A stretch of DNA of 64,000 nucleotides from Litoreibacter roseus (GCF_009811795.1 NZ_BLJE01000002.1:186001-250000), one strand, 5' to 3'; counted from the stretch's first letter, positions 6,828 through 17,934 are shown. Notes: a model not told the origin generated them from the letters alone. Translations and numbers: made by a program.

Positions 6828-8444
6828 ATGGCAATCACATCCGCCAACCAGCTGGAACTGTTGCAAACCGCAGAGGCCGTCGCCCGCGAGAAGATGATCG
6901 ACCCAGAACTGGTCGTTGAAGCAATGGAAGAAAGCCTCGCCCGCGCCGCGAAATCCCGTTATGGGGCCGAGCTGGACATCCGCGTGTCCATCGACCGCAA
7001 GACTGGCAAGGCGACCTTCACCCGCGTGCGGACTGTGGTGGAAGACGACATGGTCGAGAATGACCGCGCGGAGCTGACGGTCGAGCAAGCCAAGGATTAC
7101 AAGGACGATCCCGCGGTCGGCGACGAGTTGATTGACGAAGTCCCCCCCGTAGAAATGGGTCGGATCGCCGCGCAATCGGCCAAGCAGGTCATCCTGCAGA
7201 AGGTGCGCGAAGCCGAACGGGATCGCCAGTACGAGGAATTCAAGGACCGTGCAGGCACGATCATTAATGGTCTGGTCAAGCGCGAAGAGTACGGCAATGT
7301 CATTGTCGATATCGGTCGGGGTGAAGCCATCCTACGCCGTAACGAAAAGATCGGTCGCGAAGCGTACCGCCCGAACGACCGCATCCGCGTTTACATCAAG
7401 GACGTGCGCCGCGAACCCCGCGGTCCTCAGATCTTCCTGAGCCGAACCGCGCCGGAGTTCATGGCCGAACTGTTCAAGATGGAAGTGCCCGAAATTTATG
7501 ACGGCATCATTGACATCAAGGCAGTGGCTCGCGACCCCGGATCCCGCGCGAAGATCGCCGTGATTTCATATGACAACTCCATCGACCCCGTTGGTGCCTG
7601 CGTTGGTATGCGTGGCTCCCGCGTTCAGGCGGTTGTGAATGAGCTTCAAGGGGAAAAAATCGACATCATCCCGTGGAACGAGGATCAACCGACCTTCCTC
7701 GTGAACGCGCTTCAGCCTGCGGAAGTCAGCAAAGTTGTTCTGGACGAAGAAGCCGAGCGAATTGAAGTTGTCGTTCCCGAAGAACAGCTGTCGCTGGCCA
7801 TCGGGCGGCGTGGCCAGAACGTACGGCTCGCCTCGCAACTGACCGGCCTCGACATCGACATCATGACCGAGGAAGAAGAAAGCGCGCGTCGTCAGGCCGA
7901 GTTTGAAGAGCGTACGAAACTCTTCATGGACACGCTCGATCTGGACGAGTTCTTTGCACAGCTTCTGGTCTCCGAAGGCTTCACTTCTCTGGAGGAAGTC
8001 GCCTATGTGGAAGTTGACGAACTTCTTGTCATCGACGGCGTGGACGAGGACACAGCCAGCGAGTTGCAGGCCCGGGCCCGCGATTTCCTTGAAGCGCAAA
8101 ACAAGAAGGCCCTCGAGCATGCGCGCGAGCTTGGTGCAGAGAACAGCCTTATTGATTTCGAAGGGCTAACACCCCAGATGGTAGAAGCGCTGGCAGAAGA
8201 CGATGTGAAAACACTCGAAGATTTCGCCACGTGTGCAGATTGGGAATTGGCAGGCGGCTGGACCACGGTCGATGGCGAGCGAGTCAAAGACGACGGTGTT
8301 CTGGAAAAGTTCGACGTCAGCCTCGAAGAAGCTCAAACACTTGTGATGACGGCGCGTATTCAATTGGGCTGGGTTGATCCGGCTGATCTGGTATCTGAAG
8401 AGGAAGAGACAGAAGAAGACGCAACCGAGGAGGTCGAGGCCTGA
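6828..8444 (+). CDS. nusA: Transcription termination/antitermination factor NusA
   Basis: This 538-residue NusA binds RNA polymerase and RNA to control pausing, termination and antitermination. The N-terminal polymerase-binding domain is followed by an S1 domain (about residues 135-200), two KH domains ([10 protein letters not shown] and LAIGRRGQN are the GxxG-type loops), and two C-terminal acidic repeats (about 360-510) of the kind seen in proteobacteria. The very acidic tail is rich in Glu. The ATG at 6828 follows an AGGAGG-rich stretch at the end of rimP. It is the second gene of the operon. Confidence 0.97.
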   Translation: MAITSANQLELLQTAEAVAREKMIDPELVVEAMEESLARAAKSRYGAELDIRVSIDRKTGKATFTRVRTVVEDDMVENDRAELTVEQAKDYKDDPAVGDELIDEVPPVEMGRIAAQSAKQVILQKVREAERDRQYEEFKDRAGTIINGLVKREEYGNVIVDIGRGEAILRRNEKIGREAYRPNDRIRVYIKDVRREPRGPQIFLSRTAPEFMAELFKMEVPEIYDGIIDIKAVARDPGSRAKIAVISYDNSIDPVGACVGMRGSRVQAVVNELQGEKIDIIPWNEDQPTFLVNALQPAEVSKVVLDEEAERIEVVVPEEQLSLAIGRRGQNVRLASQLTGLDIDIMTEEEESARRQAEFEERTKLFMDTLDLDEFFAQLLVSEGFTSLEEVAYVEVDELLVIDGVDEDTASELQARARDFLEAQNKKALEHARELGAENSLIDFEGLTPQMVEALAEDDVKTLEDFATCADWELAGGWTTVDGERVKDDGVLEKFDVSLEEAQTLVMTARIQLGWVDPADLVSEEEETEEDATEEVEA

Positions 8445-8468
8445 TCCAGGCCTCGAAGGTTCCGGGCT

Positions 8469-9110
8469 ATGAGCCGCGGCGGTCGAGACAAAGAACAAGA
8501 CGGACCCGAACGCCGCTGCATCGCGACGGGTGAGGTCGGTGACCCGGACATGATGATCCGGTTTGTCGTGGGGCCAGAGGGTCAGGCCGTGCCAGACATC
8601 ACTGGCAAACTGCCCGGCCGCGGCATGTGGGTGACAGCTGACAGCGACGCGCTTCGGACAGCGATGAATAAGAAGGCCTTTTCGAGATCTGCCAAGACGC
8701 AGGTCAGTGTGCCGGATGACTTGTTCGAGATGACCGAAACGCTGTTGGCCAAGCGCCTCGTTGATCTGATCTCTCTTGCCCGGAAAGCCGGGCAGGCCGT
8801 GACGGGATACGAGAAGGTTAAAGGGCTTTTGGAAACGGATCGCGCGCGCGTTCTGATACAGGCCAGCGACGGGTCCGAGCGGGGCAAATCACGCCTCCGC
8901 TCACCGCCCGGAAAAGACGTATTTATCGGCAGTTTGACGGCTCAGGAATTGGGTTTGGCATTCGGCAGAGAAAGTGTGATACATGGCGCCTTAACGGCGG
9001 GGGGACTCAGCAAACAAGTGATTGCTGAAGCCAAACGTCTAAAGGGTGTCCGCGGGAAAAGTGGTGGGACATCCACCCGAAAGGAAAAGACGACGCATGA
9101 GCGATACTGA
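8469..9110 (+). CDS. YlxR/RnpM-type RNA-binding protein fused to an L7Ae-like domain
   Basis: This 213-residue protein has an N-terminal YlxR (DUF448) domain with RRCIATGE near residue 15 and LPGRGMWV near residue 48, then an L7Ae/L30e-like RNA-binding domain (about 95-180, with [18 protein letters not shown]). YlxR alone is a nucleoid- or RNase P-associated RNA-binding factor in other bacteria. The fusion is typical of alphaproteobacteria. It lies between nusA and infB, as YlxR does widely, and overlaps the infB start by 14 bp, which indicates translational coupling. Its function here is inferred from family and context. Confidence 0.9.
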   Translation: MSRGGRDKEQDGPERRCIATGEVGDPDMMIRFVVGPEGQAVPDITGKLPGRGMWVTADSDALRTAMNKKAFSRSAKTQVSVPDDLFEMTETLLAKRLVDLISLARKAGQAVTGYEKVKGLLETDRARVLIQASDGSERGKSRLRSPPGKDVFIGSLTAQELGLAFGRESVIHGALTAGGLSKQVIAEAKRLKGVRGKSGGTSTRKEKTTHERY

Positions 9111-11595
9111 CGGCAAAAAACCTCTTGGTCTTCGCGGCGGGGGCCGCCCGGGCAATGTAAAGCAAAGCTTTAGCCACGGACGCACCAAGAATGTGGTGGT
9201 GGAAACGAAGCGCAAGCGCGTTGTCGTTCCAAAGCCAGGTGCCGCGAAATCCGGCGCCGCCGGGGCTGCGCCACGCGTAAGCGACCCATCCAAGCGGCCT
9301 GCCGGCATCTCCGATGCGGAAATGGATCGCCGGATGAAGGCGCTTCAGGCCGCGAAAGAACAGGAAGTCGCGGATGAAGCCCGCCGCAAGGCAGAGGAAG
9401 AAGAGCGCGCGAAAGATCGCGAGCGGCGTCGCGCCGAGGCGGAAGCCAAGGAACGCGAAGAAAAAGAGCGCGAAGAACGCGCACGGCAGAAAGCCGAAGA
9501 CGACGAACGCAAAAAACGCGAAGCAGCGGAAGCCAAGGCACGCGCAGCAGCGCCGGCAGCAGCAGAAGCGCAGCCGTCCGCCCCGGTTGATGCCGGTGGT
9601 CCACGCGGCGGTGCCCCGAAGCCATCTTCGACACCTGCACGCAAAGACCGCGATGACCGAGACCGCAACAAAGGCAAGGCTCGCGGCGATGATGGTCGGC
9701 GCTCCGGCAAGCTGACTCTGAATCAGGCCCTACGTGGTGGCGAAGGTGGACGTCAAAAGTCCTTGGCCGCCATGAAGCGGAAGCAAGAGCGTGCGCGCCA
9801 GAAGGCGATGGGCGGAAACGTCGAGCGCGAAAAGGTCGTGCGCGAGGTCCAACTGCCCGAAGCGATCATGGTCAGCGAACTTGCGAACCGGATGGCCGAA
9901 CGTGTGGCTGACGTCGTGAAGTCCCTGATGACAAACGGCATCATGGCAACGCAGACGCAGACCATTGATGCGGACACCGCCGAGTTGATCATCGAAGAAT
10001 TCGGCCACAAGGTTGTGCGCGTCTCGGACTCGGACGTGGAAGACGTGATCGCACACGTCGAAGATGATGAAAAAGATCTGAAGTCACGCCCGCCTGTCAT
10101 CACGGTTATGGGCCATGTGGACCACGGTAAAACATCGCTTCTGGATGCGATCCGAAACGCACGTGTGACGGCTGGCGAGGCTGGCGGTATTACGCAGCAC
10201 ATCGGCGCTTATCAGGTTGAGCAAAACGGCAATCCTCTGACATTCCTCGATACGCCAGGCCACGCGGCGTTTACGTCAATGCGGGCGCGGGGCGCACAGG
10301 TCACAGATATCGTTATTCTTGTCGTTGCAGCAGATGATGCCGTGATGCCTCAGACCATTGAGGCCATCAATCACGCCAAGGCTGCGGAAGTGCCGATGAT
10401 CGTCGCGATCAACAAGATCGACCGACCAGAGGCAAACCCAGACAAGGTGCGGACCGATTTGCTTCAGCATGAGGTTATCGTCGAAAAGATGTCTGGCGAA
10501 GTTCAGGATGTCGAGGTTTCCGCGGTGAACGGAACCGGTCTGGAGGAGCTGCTTGAAGCGATTTCGTTGCAGTCCGAACTCCTTGAATTGAAATCAAACC
10601 CGGATCGTGCGGCCTCTGGCGCCGTGATCGAAGCTCAACTTGATGTCGGCCGCGGTCCCGTCGCTACAGTTCTGGTTCAGAACGGTACGTTGCGCCAAGG
10701 CGATATTTTCGTTGTTGGCGAGCAGTGGGGTAAAGTCCGGGCAATGGAAAACGACCAGGGCGAGCGCGTCAAAGAAGCTGGCCCCTCGGTTCCGGTCGAA
10801 GTTCTTGGTCTGAACGGCACGCCCGAAGCAGGTGACGTGCTGAACGTGGTCGACACCGAAGCGCAAGCCCGTGAAATCGCCGAATACCGCGAAAAGGCCG
10901 CGAAAGATAAACGTGCGGCAGCCGGCGCGGCGACCACGCTGGAACAGTTGATGGCGAACGCGAAAGCGGACGAAAGCGTCAACGAGATGCCGATCGTTGT
11001 CAAAGCGGACGTTCAAGGCTCTGCCGAAGCGATCGTGCAAGCGATGGAAAAGATCGGCAACGACGAGGTGCGTGTTCGTGTCCTGCACTCCGGTGTTGGC
11101 GCAATCACGGAAAGCGACATTGGTCTGGCCGAAGCATCTGGTGCACCTGTGTTCGGGTTCAACGTGCGGGCCAACGCGCCTGCTCGGAACAGTGCGAACC
11201 AGAAGGGCATCGAGATCCGGTATTACTCGGTCATCTATGATCTGGTCGATGATGTGAAACAGGCGGCCTCCGGCCTGCTCAGCGCAGAGATCAAAGAGAA
11301 CTTCATCGGTTATGCCGAGATCCGGGAGGTCTTCAAGGTCACCGGTGTCGGCAAAGTTGCCGGGTGTCTGGTCACCGAAGGTGTGGCACGGCGGTCAGCC
11401 GGTGTTCGGCTTCTGCGCGACAACGTCGTGATCCACGAGGGCACGCTGAAAACGCTTAAGCGCTTCAAGGATGAGGTCCCCGAAGTTCAATCCGGTCAGG
11501 AATGTGGTATGGCGTTTGAAGCTTATGACGACATTCGCCCCGGCGATGTGATCGAAATCTTCGAGCGCGAAGAAGTCGAACGCAACCTCGACTGA
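9097..11595 (+). CDS. infB: Translation initiation factor IF-2
   Basis: This 832-residue GTPase places initiator tRNA on the 30S subunit. A long charged, Lys/Glu/Ala/Arg-rich N-terminal region (about residues 60-220) is followed by the G domain with GHVDHGKT (near residue 338), DTPGH and NKID, then domains II, III and C2. The start is the ATG at 9097 (MSDTDGKK), with AAGGAAAAGA upstream; it lies inside the end of the ylxR-like gene. The operon normally continues to rbfA/truB, but here hslV follows after 5 bp. Confidence 0.97.
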   Translation: MSDTDGKKPLGLRGGGRPGNVKQSFSHGRTKNVVVETKRKRVVVPKPGAAKSGAAGAAPRVSDPSKRPAGISDAEMDRRMKALQAAKEQEVADEARRKAEEEERAKDRERRRAEAEAKEREEKEREERARQKAEDDERKKREAAEAKARAAAPAAAEAQPSAPVDAGGPRGGAPKPSSTPARKDRDDRDRNKGKARGDDGRRSGKLTLNQALRGGEGGRQKSLAAMKRKQERARQKAMGGNVEREKVVREVQLPEAIMVSELANRMAERVADVVKSLMTNGIMATQTQTIDADTAELIIEEFGHKVVRVSDSDVEDVIAHVEDDEKDLKSRPPVITVMGHVDHGKTSLLDAIRNARVTAGEAGGITQHIGAYQVEQNGNPLTFLDTPGHAAFTSMRARGAQVTDIVILVVAADDAVMPQTIEAINHAKAAEVPMIVAINKIDRPEANPDKVRTDLLQHEVIVEKMSGEVQDVEVSAVNGTGLEELLEAISLQSELLELKSNPDRAASGAVIEAQLDVGRGPVATVLVQNGTLRQGDIFVVGEQWGKVRAMENDQGERVKEAGPSVPVEVLGLNGTPEAGDVLNVVDTEAQAREIAEYREKAAKDKRAAAGAATTLEQLMANAKADESVNEMPIVVKADVQGSAEAIVQAMEKIGNDEVRVRVLHSGVGAITESDIGLAEASGAPVFGFNVRANAPARNSANQKGIEIRYYSVIYDLVDDVKQAASGLLSAEIKENFIGYAEIREVFKVTGVGKVAGCLVTEGVARRSAGVRLLRDNVVIHEGTLKTLKRFKDEVPEVQSGQECGMAFEAYDDIRPGDVIEIFEREEVERNLD

Positions 11596-11600
11596 TCACA

Positions 11601-12161
11601 ATGACAGACACTGATTTTCCCAGCTGGCACGGCACCACGATCATTGGCGTTCGCAAGAACGGCAAGGTGGTGATTGCCGGGGATGGTCAGGTCAGCTTGG
11701 GCCAGACTGTGATCAAGGGCACGGCGCGCAAGGTGCGCCGGCTCACACCCGGAGGCATGGACGTCATCGCCGGGTTTGCAGGATCAACTGCGGACGCCTT
11801 CACCCTGCTTGAAAGGCTTGAAACCAAACTGGAAGCAACGCCGGGACAACTGGCCCGTGCGGCTGTCGAGTTGGCAAAGGACTGGCGGACGGACAAATAC
11901 CTCAAGAACCTCGAGGCAATGCTGATCGTCTCGGATGGCGCGGACCTATTCGTGATAACCGGCGTGGGCGATGTGCTTGAACCGGAAAATGACGTCGCGG
12001 CCATCGGATCGGGCGGGAACTATGCTTTGGCCGCAGCGCGCGCCCTAATGCTCACGGACAAAGACGCGGAAGATGTAGCGCGTGAAGCTATGGCGATTGC
12101 CGCTGATATATGTGTTTACACCAACGGCAATCTGACTGTGGAAACGCTTACAAAATCCTAG
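11601..12161 (+). CDS. hslV: ATP-dependent protease subunit HslV
   Basis: This 186-residue protein is the peptidase of the HslUV (ClpQY) protease, a double hexameric ring with an N-terminal catalytic threonine. The mature sequence begins [10 protein letters not shown], so an 11-residue propeptide (residues 1-11) must be removed. [12 protein letters not shown] and [11 protein letters not shown] are family motifs. It follows infB by 5 bp and may share its transcript. Its partner hslU is not adjacent: an inverted gene lies between, which is unusual because the two are normally an operon. Confidence 0.95.
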   Translation: MTDTDFPSWHGTTIIGVRKNGKVVIAGDGQVSLGQTVIKGTARKVRRLTPGGMDVIAGFAGSTADAFTLLERLETKLEATPGQLARAAVELAKDWRTDKYLKNLEAMLIVSDGADLFVITGVGDVLEPENDVAAIGSGGNYALAAARALMLTDKDAEDVAREAMAIAADICVYTNGNLTVETLTKS

Positions 12162-12164
12162 AGC

Positions 12165-12557
12165 CTACCCAAGCTTGGCAACGCCGAGCGGCACATTAAA
12201 ACGCTCACACCAGATCCAGACCTCATTGTAGTCATCAGGATTGATGCCAGCGGGAATCTGATAGCTGGACGCACCGTTGTTCGATGTGAGCGGCCCCATC
12301 AGCGTTGACGGATCATAGCCGTCCTTCCCCAGAGCAACTTTCGGATCAGGCGCACCATCGAATGTGAAGTCATCAAGAAGCTCGACCGATCCGCCATTCC
12401 CTGACTTAACAAGCTCAGCCGTACCAGTTGTGACGTGATTGCTGGCGCCGGTGAATGTCCCAAGCCGACCATGACCACCTGCTAACGCGTAAGGGGCGAT
12501 AACGGAAGCCGCAGCAGACAGAGTGGCGGTTTTCAAAAAAGAACGACGGTTGAGCAT
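12165..12557 (-). CDS. Tat-exported DM13 domain protein
   Basis: This 130-residue protein starts with a twin-arginine signal (RRSFLK at residues 4-9, a hydrophobic stretch, then a cleavage region around ALAGG), so it is exported folded. The mature part matches the DM13 domain (GTFTGASNHVTTG, FDGAPDPKV, EVWIWCERFNVPLGVAKL), a small beta-rich domain linked in other proteins to redox or cofactor binding through a conserved Cys. The start is the ATG at 12557, with AAGGATTGAG upstream; earlier in-frame starts would bury the Tat signal. It sits between hslV and hslU on the opposite strand. Confidence 0.85.
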   Translation of the reverse strand: MLNRRSFLKTATLSAAASVIAPYALAGGHGRLGTFTGASNHVTTGTAELVKSGNGGSVELLDDFTFDGAPDPKVALGKDGYDPSTLMGPLTSNNGASSYQIPAGINPDDYNEVWIWCERFNVPLGVAKLG

Positions 12558-12656
12558 CTTCTCAATCCTTTTAGTTGGTTGACTTCGGGAACGTGTCAGA
12601 AAAATTTCAATCCGCATATGGGGCTCACGCGAACGTGGCCGACCGTTACAGGGAGG

Positions 12657-12684
12657 CTTGCGTTTCAGGGTGCAGGGCATATGT
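12657..12684 (+). promoter_or_regulatory. RpoH (sigma-32) type promoter of hslU
   Basis: CTTG (12657-12660), 17 bp, then CATATGT (12678-12684) fits the alphaproteobacterial heat-shock promoter pattern CTTG-N17-CYTATNT with one mismatch. Transcription would start near 12690, about 25 bases before the hslU start codon. This gives hslU a heat-shock promoter separate from hslV. Confidence 0.65.
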
Positions 12685-12715
12685 CTAGGCGACGCCAATT
12701 CGAAGGACCATTTGA

Positions 12716-14026
12716 TTGACCGATCTGACCCCCCGCGAAATCGTTTCAGAGCTTGACCGTTTCATCATTGCTCAGAAAGACGCAAAACGTGCCGTTGCAG
12801 TTGCTTTACGCAACCGGTGGCGTCGGAAGCAACTGGGCGATGATCTGCGGGACGAGGTTTATCCAAAGAACATTTTGATGATTGGGCCCACAGGTGTTGG
12901 CAAAACCGAGATCTCACGCAGGCTGGCCAAGTTGGCGAAAGCACCTTTTCTGAAAATCGAGGCAACGAAGTTCACCGAGGTTGGCTACGTTGGACGTGAC
13001 GTTGAACAAATCGTGCGAGATCTGGTGGATGCGGCCATTCTGATGACACGCGAGCACATGCGCGAGGACGTAAAAACGAAAGCTCACGAAGCAGCCGAAG
13101 AACGGGTGATTGAAGCGCTGGCGGGCAGTGACGCACGCGAAGGCACGCGTGAAATGTTTCGCAAAAAGCTGCGCAGCGGCGAGCTGGATGACAAAGAAAT
13201 CGAGTTGGACGTTCCGGATACCTCCAACCCCTTTCAGGCCTTCGAGATCCCCGGTCAGCCTGGCCAAGGCGGACCCGGGATGATGAACCTTGGTGACATC
13301 TTCGGCAAAGCCATGGGTGGTCGAACCGTCCGTCGAAAAATGACGGTATCTCAAAGCTACGATATTCTGATCTCGGACGAAGCGGACAAACTCTTGGATC
13401 AGGAAACTGTAACAAATGCCGCCATTGAGGCGGTCGAGCAAAACGGAATCGTTTTTCTAGATGAGATCGACAAGGTCTGCGCGCGCGCGGACGCGCGAGG
13501 CGCAGATGTCAGCCGCGAAGGTGTGCAGCGGGATCTGCTGCCGCTGATCGAGGGAACAACAGTTTCCACAAAGCATGGACCTGTGAAAACGGACCATATT
13601 CTTTTCATTGCATCGGGCGCGTTTCACATCGCAAAGCCGTCCGACCTTTTGCCGGAACTTCAGGGACGGCTGCCGATCCGGGTGGAGCTTCGTGCGCTCA
13701 CTGAAGAAGATTTCATTCGCATACTGACCGAAACAGACAACGCGCTGACCCGCCAGTATACTGCTTTGATGAAAACAGAAGCGGTTGAAGTTGAGTTTGC
13801 AGAAGACGGGATCGCAGCGCTTGCCAAGATTGCCGCAGACGTGAACCAGGCGATCGAAAACATCGGCGCAAGGCGTTTATATACGGTGCTGGAACGGGTG
13901 TTTGAAGATCTCAGCTTCAACGCACCTGATCGCGGCGGTGAGAAAATCTTGGTGGACGCCGCATTCGTCGATCAGCATCTGGGCGAGCTTACAAAGTCCG
14001 CAGATGTCAGCCGTTATGTTCTCTAG
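12716..14026 (+). CDS. hslU: HslU AAA+ unfoldase (ATPase subunit of HslUV)
   Basis: This 436-residue ATPase unfolds substrates and feeds them to HslV. It shows the N-domain start [13 protein letters not shown], Walker [10 protein letters not shown] near residue 60, the inserted I domain (about 110-240) and Walker B VFLDEIDK near residue 247, and it ends in the conserved RYVL tail that docks into HslV. The start appears to be TTG at 12716, with GAAGGA 8 bases upstream. The next gene starts one base after its stop. Confidence 0.95.
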   Translation: MTDLTPREIVSELDRFIIAQKDAKRAVAVALRNRWRRKQLGDDLRDEVYPKNILMIGPTGVGKTEISRRLAKLAKAPFLKIEATKFTEVGYVGRDVEQIVRDLVDAAILMTREHMREDVKTKAHEAAEERVIEALAGSDAREGTREMFRKKLRSGELDDKEIELDVPDTSNPFQAFEIPGQPGQGGPGMMNLGDIFGKAMGGRTVRRKMTVSQSYDILISDEADKLLDQETVTNAAIEAVEQNGIVFLDEIDKVCARADARGADVSREGVQRDLLPLIEGTTVSTKHGPVKTDHILFIASGAFHIAKPSDLLPELQGRLPIRVELRALTEEDFIRILTETDNALTRQYTALMKTEAVEVEFAEDGIAALAKIAADVNQAIENIGARRLYTVLERVFEDLSFNAPDRGGEKILVDAAFVDQHLGELTKSADVSRYVL

Positions 14027-14027
14027 C

Positions 14028-15119
14028 ATGCGACTAGCGACAGCACTCCTGGTGCTGGTCGCACTCGCAAGTTGCACGCCGCGTGGTAAAATTGATTTCG
14101 CTCAGACACCGCCATCTAGAAGTACGACCACACAGGATATCTACTACGCCACGACGCGGGATGCAGCGGCGAACTTCTACGGCGACGAACGATCAGAAAC
14201 CACTCAGTTTGGACTGATCAGCGTCTCTATACCGGAGGCCCATAGAAGCGGACGGATTGAATGGCCCCGCCGGGAACGTCCTGATCCTGACAAGCATTTC
14301 CTGACCGTTGCAACTGACAGATATCCGCGGGGGACCGACTTGGTCGCCCAACTGAACAGCCAGCTGAGACAGCGACCTGCAGATGATCGCGAGATCACTC
14401 TCTTCATTCATGGGTTCAACACCACCTTTGCAGAGAGCGTCTACCGTATGGCGCAACTGTCCCATGACCTCGGAACATCTTCTGTTCCGGTTATCTATTC
14501 ATGGCCGTCAGGTGAAAATCCTCTGGGATATGCCTACAGCCGCGACAGTGCGTTGATCGCACGCGACGGTCTGGAAGACGTGATCGAAGTACTCACCCAA
14601 ACCGAAGCAAGCGGGATCGTCCTTGTCACACATTCCATGGGCAGCCTTGTCGCGATGGAAACGCTGCGGCAGATGAGGGGTCGCAAGCGGGACCGTGCCA
14701 TCGACCAGATGTCTGTTGTGATGATTTCACCTGATATCGACGTGGACGTGTTCCGGTCGCAGGCCCGCGCCATTGGCGATCTTCCCGACCCGTTCGTTGT
14801 CTTAGGATCCCAGCGGGATAGGGTGCTGCGCCTTGCAGGTCGATTGACTGGACAGGGCGGTCGGGTCGGCACGCTCGACAACATAGACAGGCTGTCAGAA
14901 TTCAAGATTACCTTCATTGACGTCACAGCCTTTGATGACGCGGACACTCAGCATTTTTCACCGGCCACATCGCCTGCGCTGCTGGAAATCCTGAACCAAG
15001 CGCAGGAATATGATCGCGCCCTGACCAGAGATCCGGCAGCACGACCTGGGTTGTTACCCGGGACCGCACTGACCGTCCAAAACGCGACGCGGCTCGTCCT
15101 GACGCCCAACGTGCGCTAA
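14028..15119 (+). CDS. Alpha/beta-hydrolase lipoprotein (DUF900 family)
   Basis: This 363-residue protein begins with a lipoprotein signal (MRLATALLVLVALASC), so it is probably membrane-anchored outside the cytoplasm. The hydrolase domain shows an oxyanion-loop HGFNTTF near residue 130 and the nucleophile elbow THSMGS (Ser in GxSxG-like context) near residue 205, as in the DUF900 esterase-like family. An acid and a late His (ADTQHF) complete a plausible triad. The ATG at 14028 is one base after hslU stops, so it is co-transcribed with hslU; an in-frame ATG at 14016 is less likely. The substrate is unknown. Confidence 0.85.
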   Translation: MRLATALLVLVALASCTPRGKIDFAQTPPSRSTTTQDIYYATTRDAAANFYGDERSETTQFGLISVSIPEAHRSGRIEWPRRERPDPDKHFLTVATDRYPRGTDLVAQLNSQLRQRPADDREITLFIHGFNTTFAESVYRMAQLSHDLGTSSVPVIYSWPSGENPLGYAYSRDSALIARDGLEDVIEVLTQTEASGIVLVTHSMGSLVAMETLRQMRGRKRDRAIDQMSVVMISPDIDVDVFRSQARAIGDLPDPFVVLGSQRDRVLRLAGRLTGQGGRVGTLDNIDRLSEFKITFIDVTAFDDADTQHFSPATSPALLEILNQAQEYDRALTRDPAARPGLLPGTALTVQNATRLVLTPNVR

Positions 15120-15123
15120 GATT

Positions 15124-16368
15124 TTGAGCTTCGTTTCATTCCTTCGTCAAAATCTGAGATGGCTGGCAGCAGGATTCCTGCTGACCTTCGCATCATCGTT
15201 CGGCCAGACATTCTTTATCTCAATCTTCGCGGGACAGATCCGCGCCGATCTCGGCCTAAGCCACGGGGCTTGGGGCGGCATCTACATGATGGGGACGTTG
15301 GCATCCGCCGTAGTGATGATCTGGGCAGGCGGGCTGACCGACCGCATCCGGGTCAGATACCTCGGTTTCGCAACTGTGGTCTGTCTCGCGATGTCATGCG
15401 GAATGATGACCGTAACCTCCGAGATCTGGATGTTGCCCTTTGTCGTCTTCGCGCTCCGATTGTTTGGCCAAGGCATGTCAGGGCATACCGCATCGGTCGC
15501 AATGGCCCGATGGTTTACGAAAACCCGGGGCCGCGCCTTGGCAGTTGCATCGTTCGGATTTGCTGTGGGGGAGGCGATCCTGCCTATCGTATTCGTTGCG
15601 CTGATGGCATGGATTGGCTGGCGTGCGTCCTGGGGCGTGTCCGCCGCAATCCTTATTGTATTGGCCCCGCTTCTGTTGGTTCTCTTAAAGGAAGAGCGCA
15701 ATCCACGAACCGACAATACAGTTGTTCACAGCCTCGGACTTGACGGTATTCATTGGTCACGCCTTCAGGTTTTAAGGTTTCCATTATTCTGGTTTATCCT
15801 TCCAGCACTGCTTGGCCCACCGGCATTTGGGACAGCATTCTTCTTTCTTCAGGTGCATCTCGCAGAGATAAAAGGCTGGTCGCACCTCGAACTGGTTTCG
15901 CTTTTTCCCGCCTATACCGCATTTGCGGTCATCTCTATGATGCTTTCGGGTTTAGCCATTGATCGCTTTGGAACGGCAGGCCTCATGGTGGTCTATACAG
16001 CGCCGTCCGCAATTGGCTTTATTCTGTTCGCGTACGCCGAGACATTATTCGCTGGCTTGATTGGAATTCTATTTTTCGCAATCACGACGGGGATCCAAGC
16101 AACACTGCCTGCAGCGTTTTGGGCCCAGTTTTTCGGGACACGGCATCTGGGATCTATCAAAGCGATGGCCACCGCAATCATGGTATTTGGTTCGGCAATC
16201 GGACCCGGTCTGACGGGATGGGGACTGAACCACGGGTTCGGGTTCGAAACACAGATGCTTTGGATTTCAGGATATCTAGTGTTTGGCGTGATCATGGCGG
16301 GGATCGGTGTGTCTCGCGTAAAGGCGCGGCTACCGGTTTCGGCGCAGATAGACGTAATACGCCCCTAG
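15124..16368 (+). CDS. Major facilitator superfamily transporter
   Basis: This 414-residue membrane protein has about 12 hydrophobic segments, and the loop after the second segment carries GGLTDRIRVR, the MFS motif A. The later RRW-like WFTKTRGRAL is typical of the monocarboxylate/oxalate-type branch. It probably moves a small organic solute across the inner membrane; the substrate cannot be read from sequence. The start is TTG at 15124, four bases after the hydrolase gene, with no strong ribosome-binding site, so translation may depend on coupling. Its 3' end overlaps the convergent Smr gene by 39 bp. Confidence 0.88.
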   Translation: MSFVSFLRQNLRWLAAGFLLTFASSFGQTFFISIFAGQIRADLGLSHGAWGGIYMMGTLASAVVMIWAGGLTDRIRVRYLGFATVVCLAMSCGMMTVTSEIWMLPFVVFALRLFGQGMSGHTASVAMARWFTKTRGRALAVASFGFAVGEAILPIVFVALMAWIGWRASWGVSAAILIVLAPLLLVLLKEERNPRTDNTVVHSLGLDGIHWSRLQVLRFPLFWFILPALLGPPAFGTAFFFLQVHLAEIKGWSHLELVSLFPAYTAFAVISMMLSGLAIDRFGTAGLMVVYTAPSAIGFILFAYAETLFAGLIGILFFAITTGIQATLPAAFWAQFFGTRHLGSIKAMATAIMVFGSAIGPGLTGWGLNHGFGFETQMLWISGYLVFGVIMAGIGVSRVKARLPVSAQIDVIRP

Positions 16369-16905
16369 TCCGCCGTGTTTTTGACTTGCCTGGCTGACTT
16401 GCAGGATAAGGGGCGACAACGGGGCTTGAGATAGCCACATCGGCACTTGCTGGCGCAAAACGCCCGTTCGAACCGGGATCGGACCACCTTCATCGCGGCG
16501 CTTCCCCTTTCCGGTGATCACCAAAACAAGCCGCTGTCCCTCAGCGTTGGCCCGCATAATGAATCCTGTCAGCGCGGAATGTGCACGATCCAGAGTCATA
16601 CCATGCAAATCAATGCGCGCTTCGGGCGACAATCGGCCCGCAGACATTTTCTTGAAAACCTTCTTGTCCATCTGCACCGATGGTGGATCGGATCGAACGA
16701 AGGGTCTTGTCTGGTTTGACTTTGATCTTTCGCCAACAGAAAACCTAGGGGGATCAAACGTCTGCTCAGGCACTTTTCGCTCAACGAGCTTGGTACCAGA
16801 ATTCTTGTCACGCTGCTTGGGGCTAAGCGGAATGGCTGTCTCCGCGACACGGGACCATAAATGTTTTTCTTCAGCATTCAACCCACGCGGCTTTTTCGGC
16901 ACCAT
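16330..16905 (-). CDS. Smr domain protein
   Basis: This 191-residue protein carries a C-terminal Smr (small MutS-related) domain from about residue 95, with IDLHGMT, a central TGKGKR and a late GGxGAYYVYLR. Smr domains nick DNA or RNA. The N-terminal 90 residues are charged and low-complexity. Proteins of this size are common beside mltA in alphaproteobacteria. It is transcribed with mltA and the Tim44-like gene (order Tim44, mltA, smr) and starts only 3 bases after mltA ends. Its cellular target is unknown. Confidence 0.9.
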   Translation of the reverse strand: MVPKKPRGLNAEEKHLWSRVAETAIPLSPKQRDKNSGTKLVERKVPEQTFDPPRFSVGERSKSNQTRPFVRSDPPSVQMDKKVFKKMSAGRLSPEARIDLHGMTLDRAHSALTGFIMRANAEGQRLVLVITGKGKRRDEGGPIPVRTGVLRQQVPMWLSQAPLSPLILQVSQASQKHGGLGAYYVYLRRNR

Positions 16906-16908
16906 CGT

Positions 16909-17934
16909 TTAGTTTTCCGGAACGACGTCATAGGCCAACTGTAACGGCAAAAGAACCACCATTCGACCCGGATCCTTGATCCTGCCCGCGGCGCGCCCAG
17001 CCTCTTCACCCGTTCCGTAGAAAATATCGGCCCGCTGCTTGCCTTTGATCGCAGAACCTGTGTCTTGCGCGACCATGAGCCGATTTATTGGATCTGCACC
17101 CTGCTTTTCAATCCAGACCGGGGCGCCAAGGGGGGTGTAGTCGGGATCCACAGCAATGGTCCGCATATCGGTGATGGACCTGTTCATCGCGCCCAATGGA
17201 CCTTTTTCCGCCGGAACCTCTGAGACCTCACGGAAAAATACATAAGACGGGTTGTGCTGAAGCAAAACGCGTCCGTCGATGGGGTTCTTCCGAACCCAAG
17301 ATCGAATGCTTTGCGCTGACGCATTGGTCTCATTCAAGATACCGCGGCGGATCAATTCTTTGCCGATTGACTTATATTCATGGCCGTTCCGACCGCCATA
17401 TCCGACACGGATGACTTCGCCATCCGGCAACCTCACCCGCCCGGACCCTTGGATCTGCAGGAAAAACACATCCACCGGATCTGTGACGTAGGCAATTGCA
17501 AGGCCGCGGTTTGTAAGAAGGTTCTTGTCCTCAATTTCCTGGCGCGAGAACCAGATCGTATCTTCTTCAACTTCAGGCGGCTTACGATACAACGGGTAGC
17601 GATACGGGCCTGCTCTGGTCAGCGAGCCTTGAAGCTCTGGCTCATAGTATCCAGTGAAAAGAGCGGGCGAACCGTCGGAGATTAAAACCGGCTTAAAGAA
17701 CAGTTCAAAGAACGCTTTGGGGTCGGGTAGAGATGTTGCGAGCGCGCAGAGCTTAGCCCACTCCGGATCCTTCAGGTCGACGCAAGTATTTTGGAAAACG
17801 TCCAAAGCGGCGCTGTGATCGTCGGCTTCCCAACTGCGGAGGTCTGAAAACTCCAACAGTCGCGATTTTGCGGAAACGGACGTCATACTCAATACCAGCG
17901 CACAGAGAACTGTACCAAAGGCAGACGGCGTCAT
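16909..17934 (-). CDS. mltA: Membrane-bound lytic murein transglycosylase A
   Basis: This 341-residue protein cleaves peptidoglycan glycan strands to leave 1,6-anhydro ends. It has an N-terminal signal sequence (ending near VSAKS), the MltA domain (FTGYYEPEL near residue 92, FFLQIQGSGRV near 155) and the C-terminal 3D domain with its catalytic Asp region (AQDTGSAIKGKQRADIFYG). I see no lipobox Cys, so it may be soluble in the periplasm. Its start overlaps the Tim44-like stop by 4 bp, which indicates coupling. Confidence 0.94.
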   Translation of the reverse strand: MTPSAFGTVLCALVLSMTSVSAKSRLLEFSDLRSWEADDHSAALDVFQNTCVDLKDPEWAKLCALATSLPDPKAFFELFFKPVLISDGSPALFTGYYEPELQGSLTRAGPYRYPLYRKPPEVEEDTIWFSRQEIEDKNLLTNRGLAIAYVTDPVDVFFLQIQGSGRVRLPDGEVIRVGYGGRNGHEYKSIGKELIRRGILNETNASAQSIRSWVRKNPIDGRVLLQHNPSYVFFREVSEVPAEKGPLGAMNRSITDMRTIAVDPDYTPLGAPVWIEKQGADPINRLMVAQDTGSAIKGKQRADIFYGTGEEAGRAAGRIKDPGRMVVLLPLQLAYDVVPEN

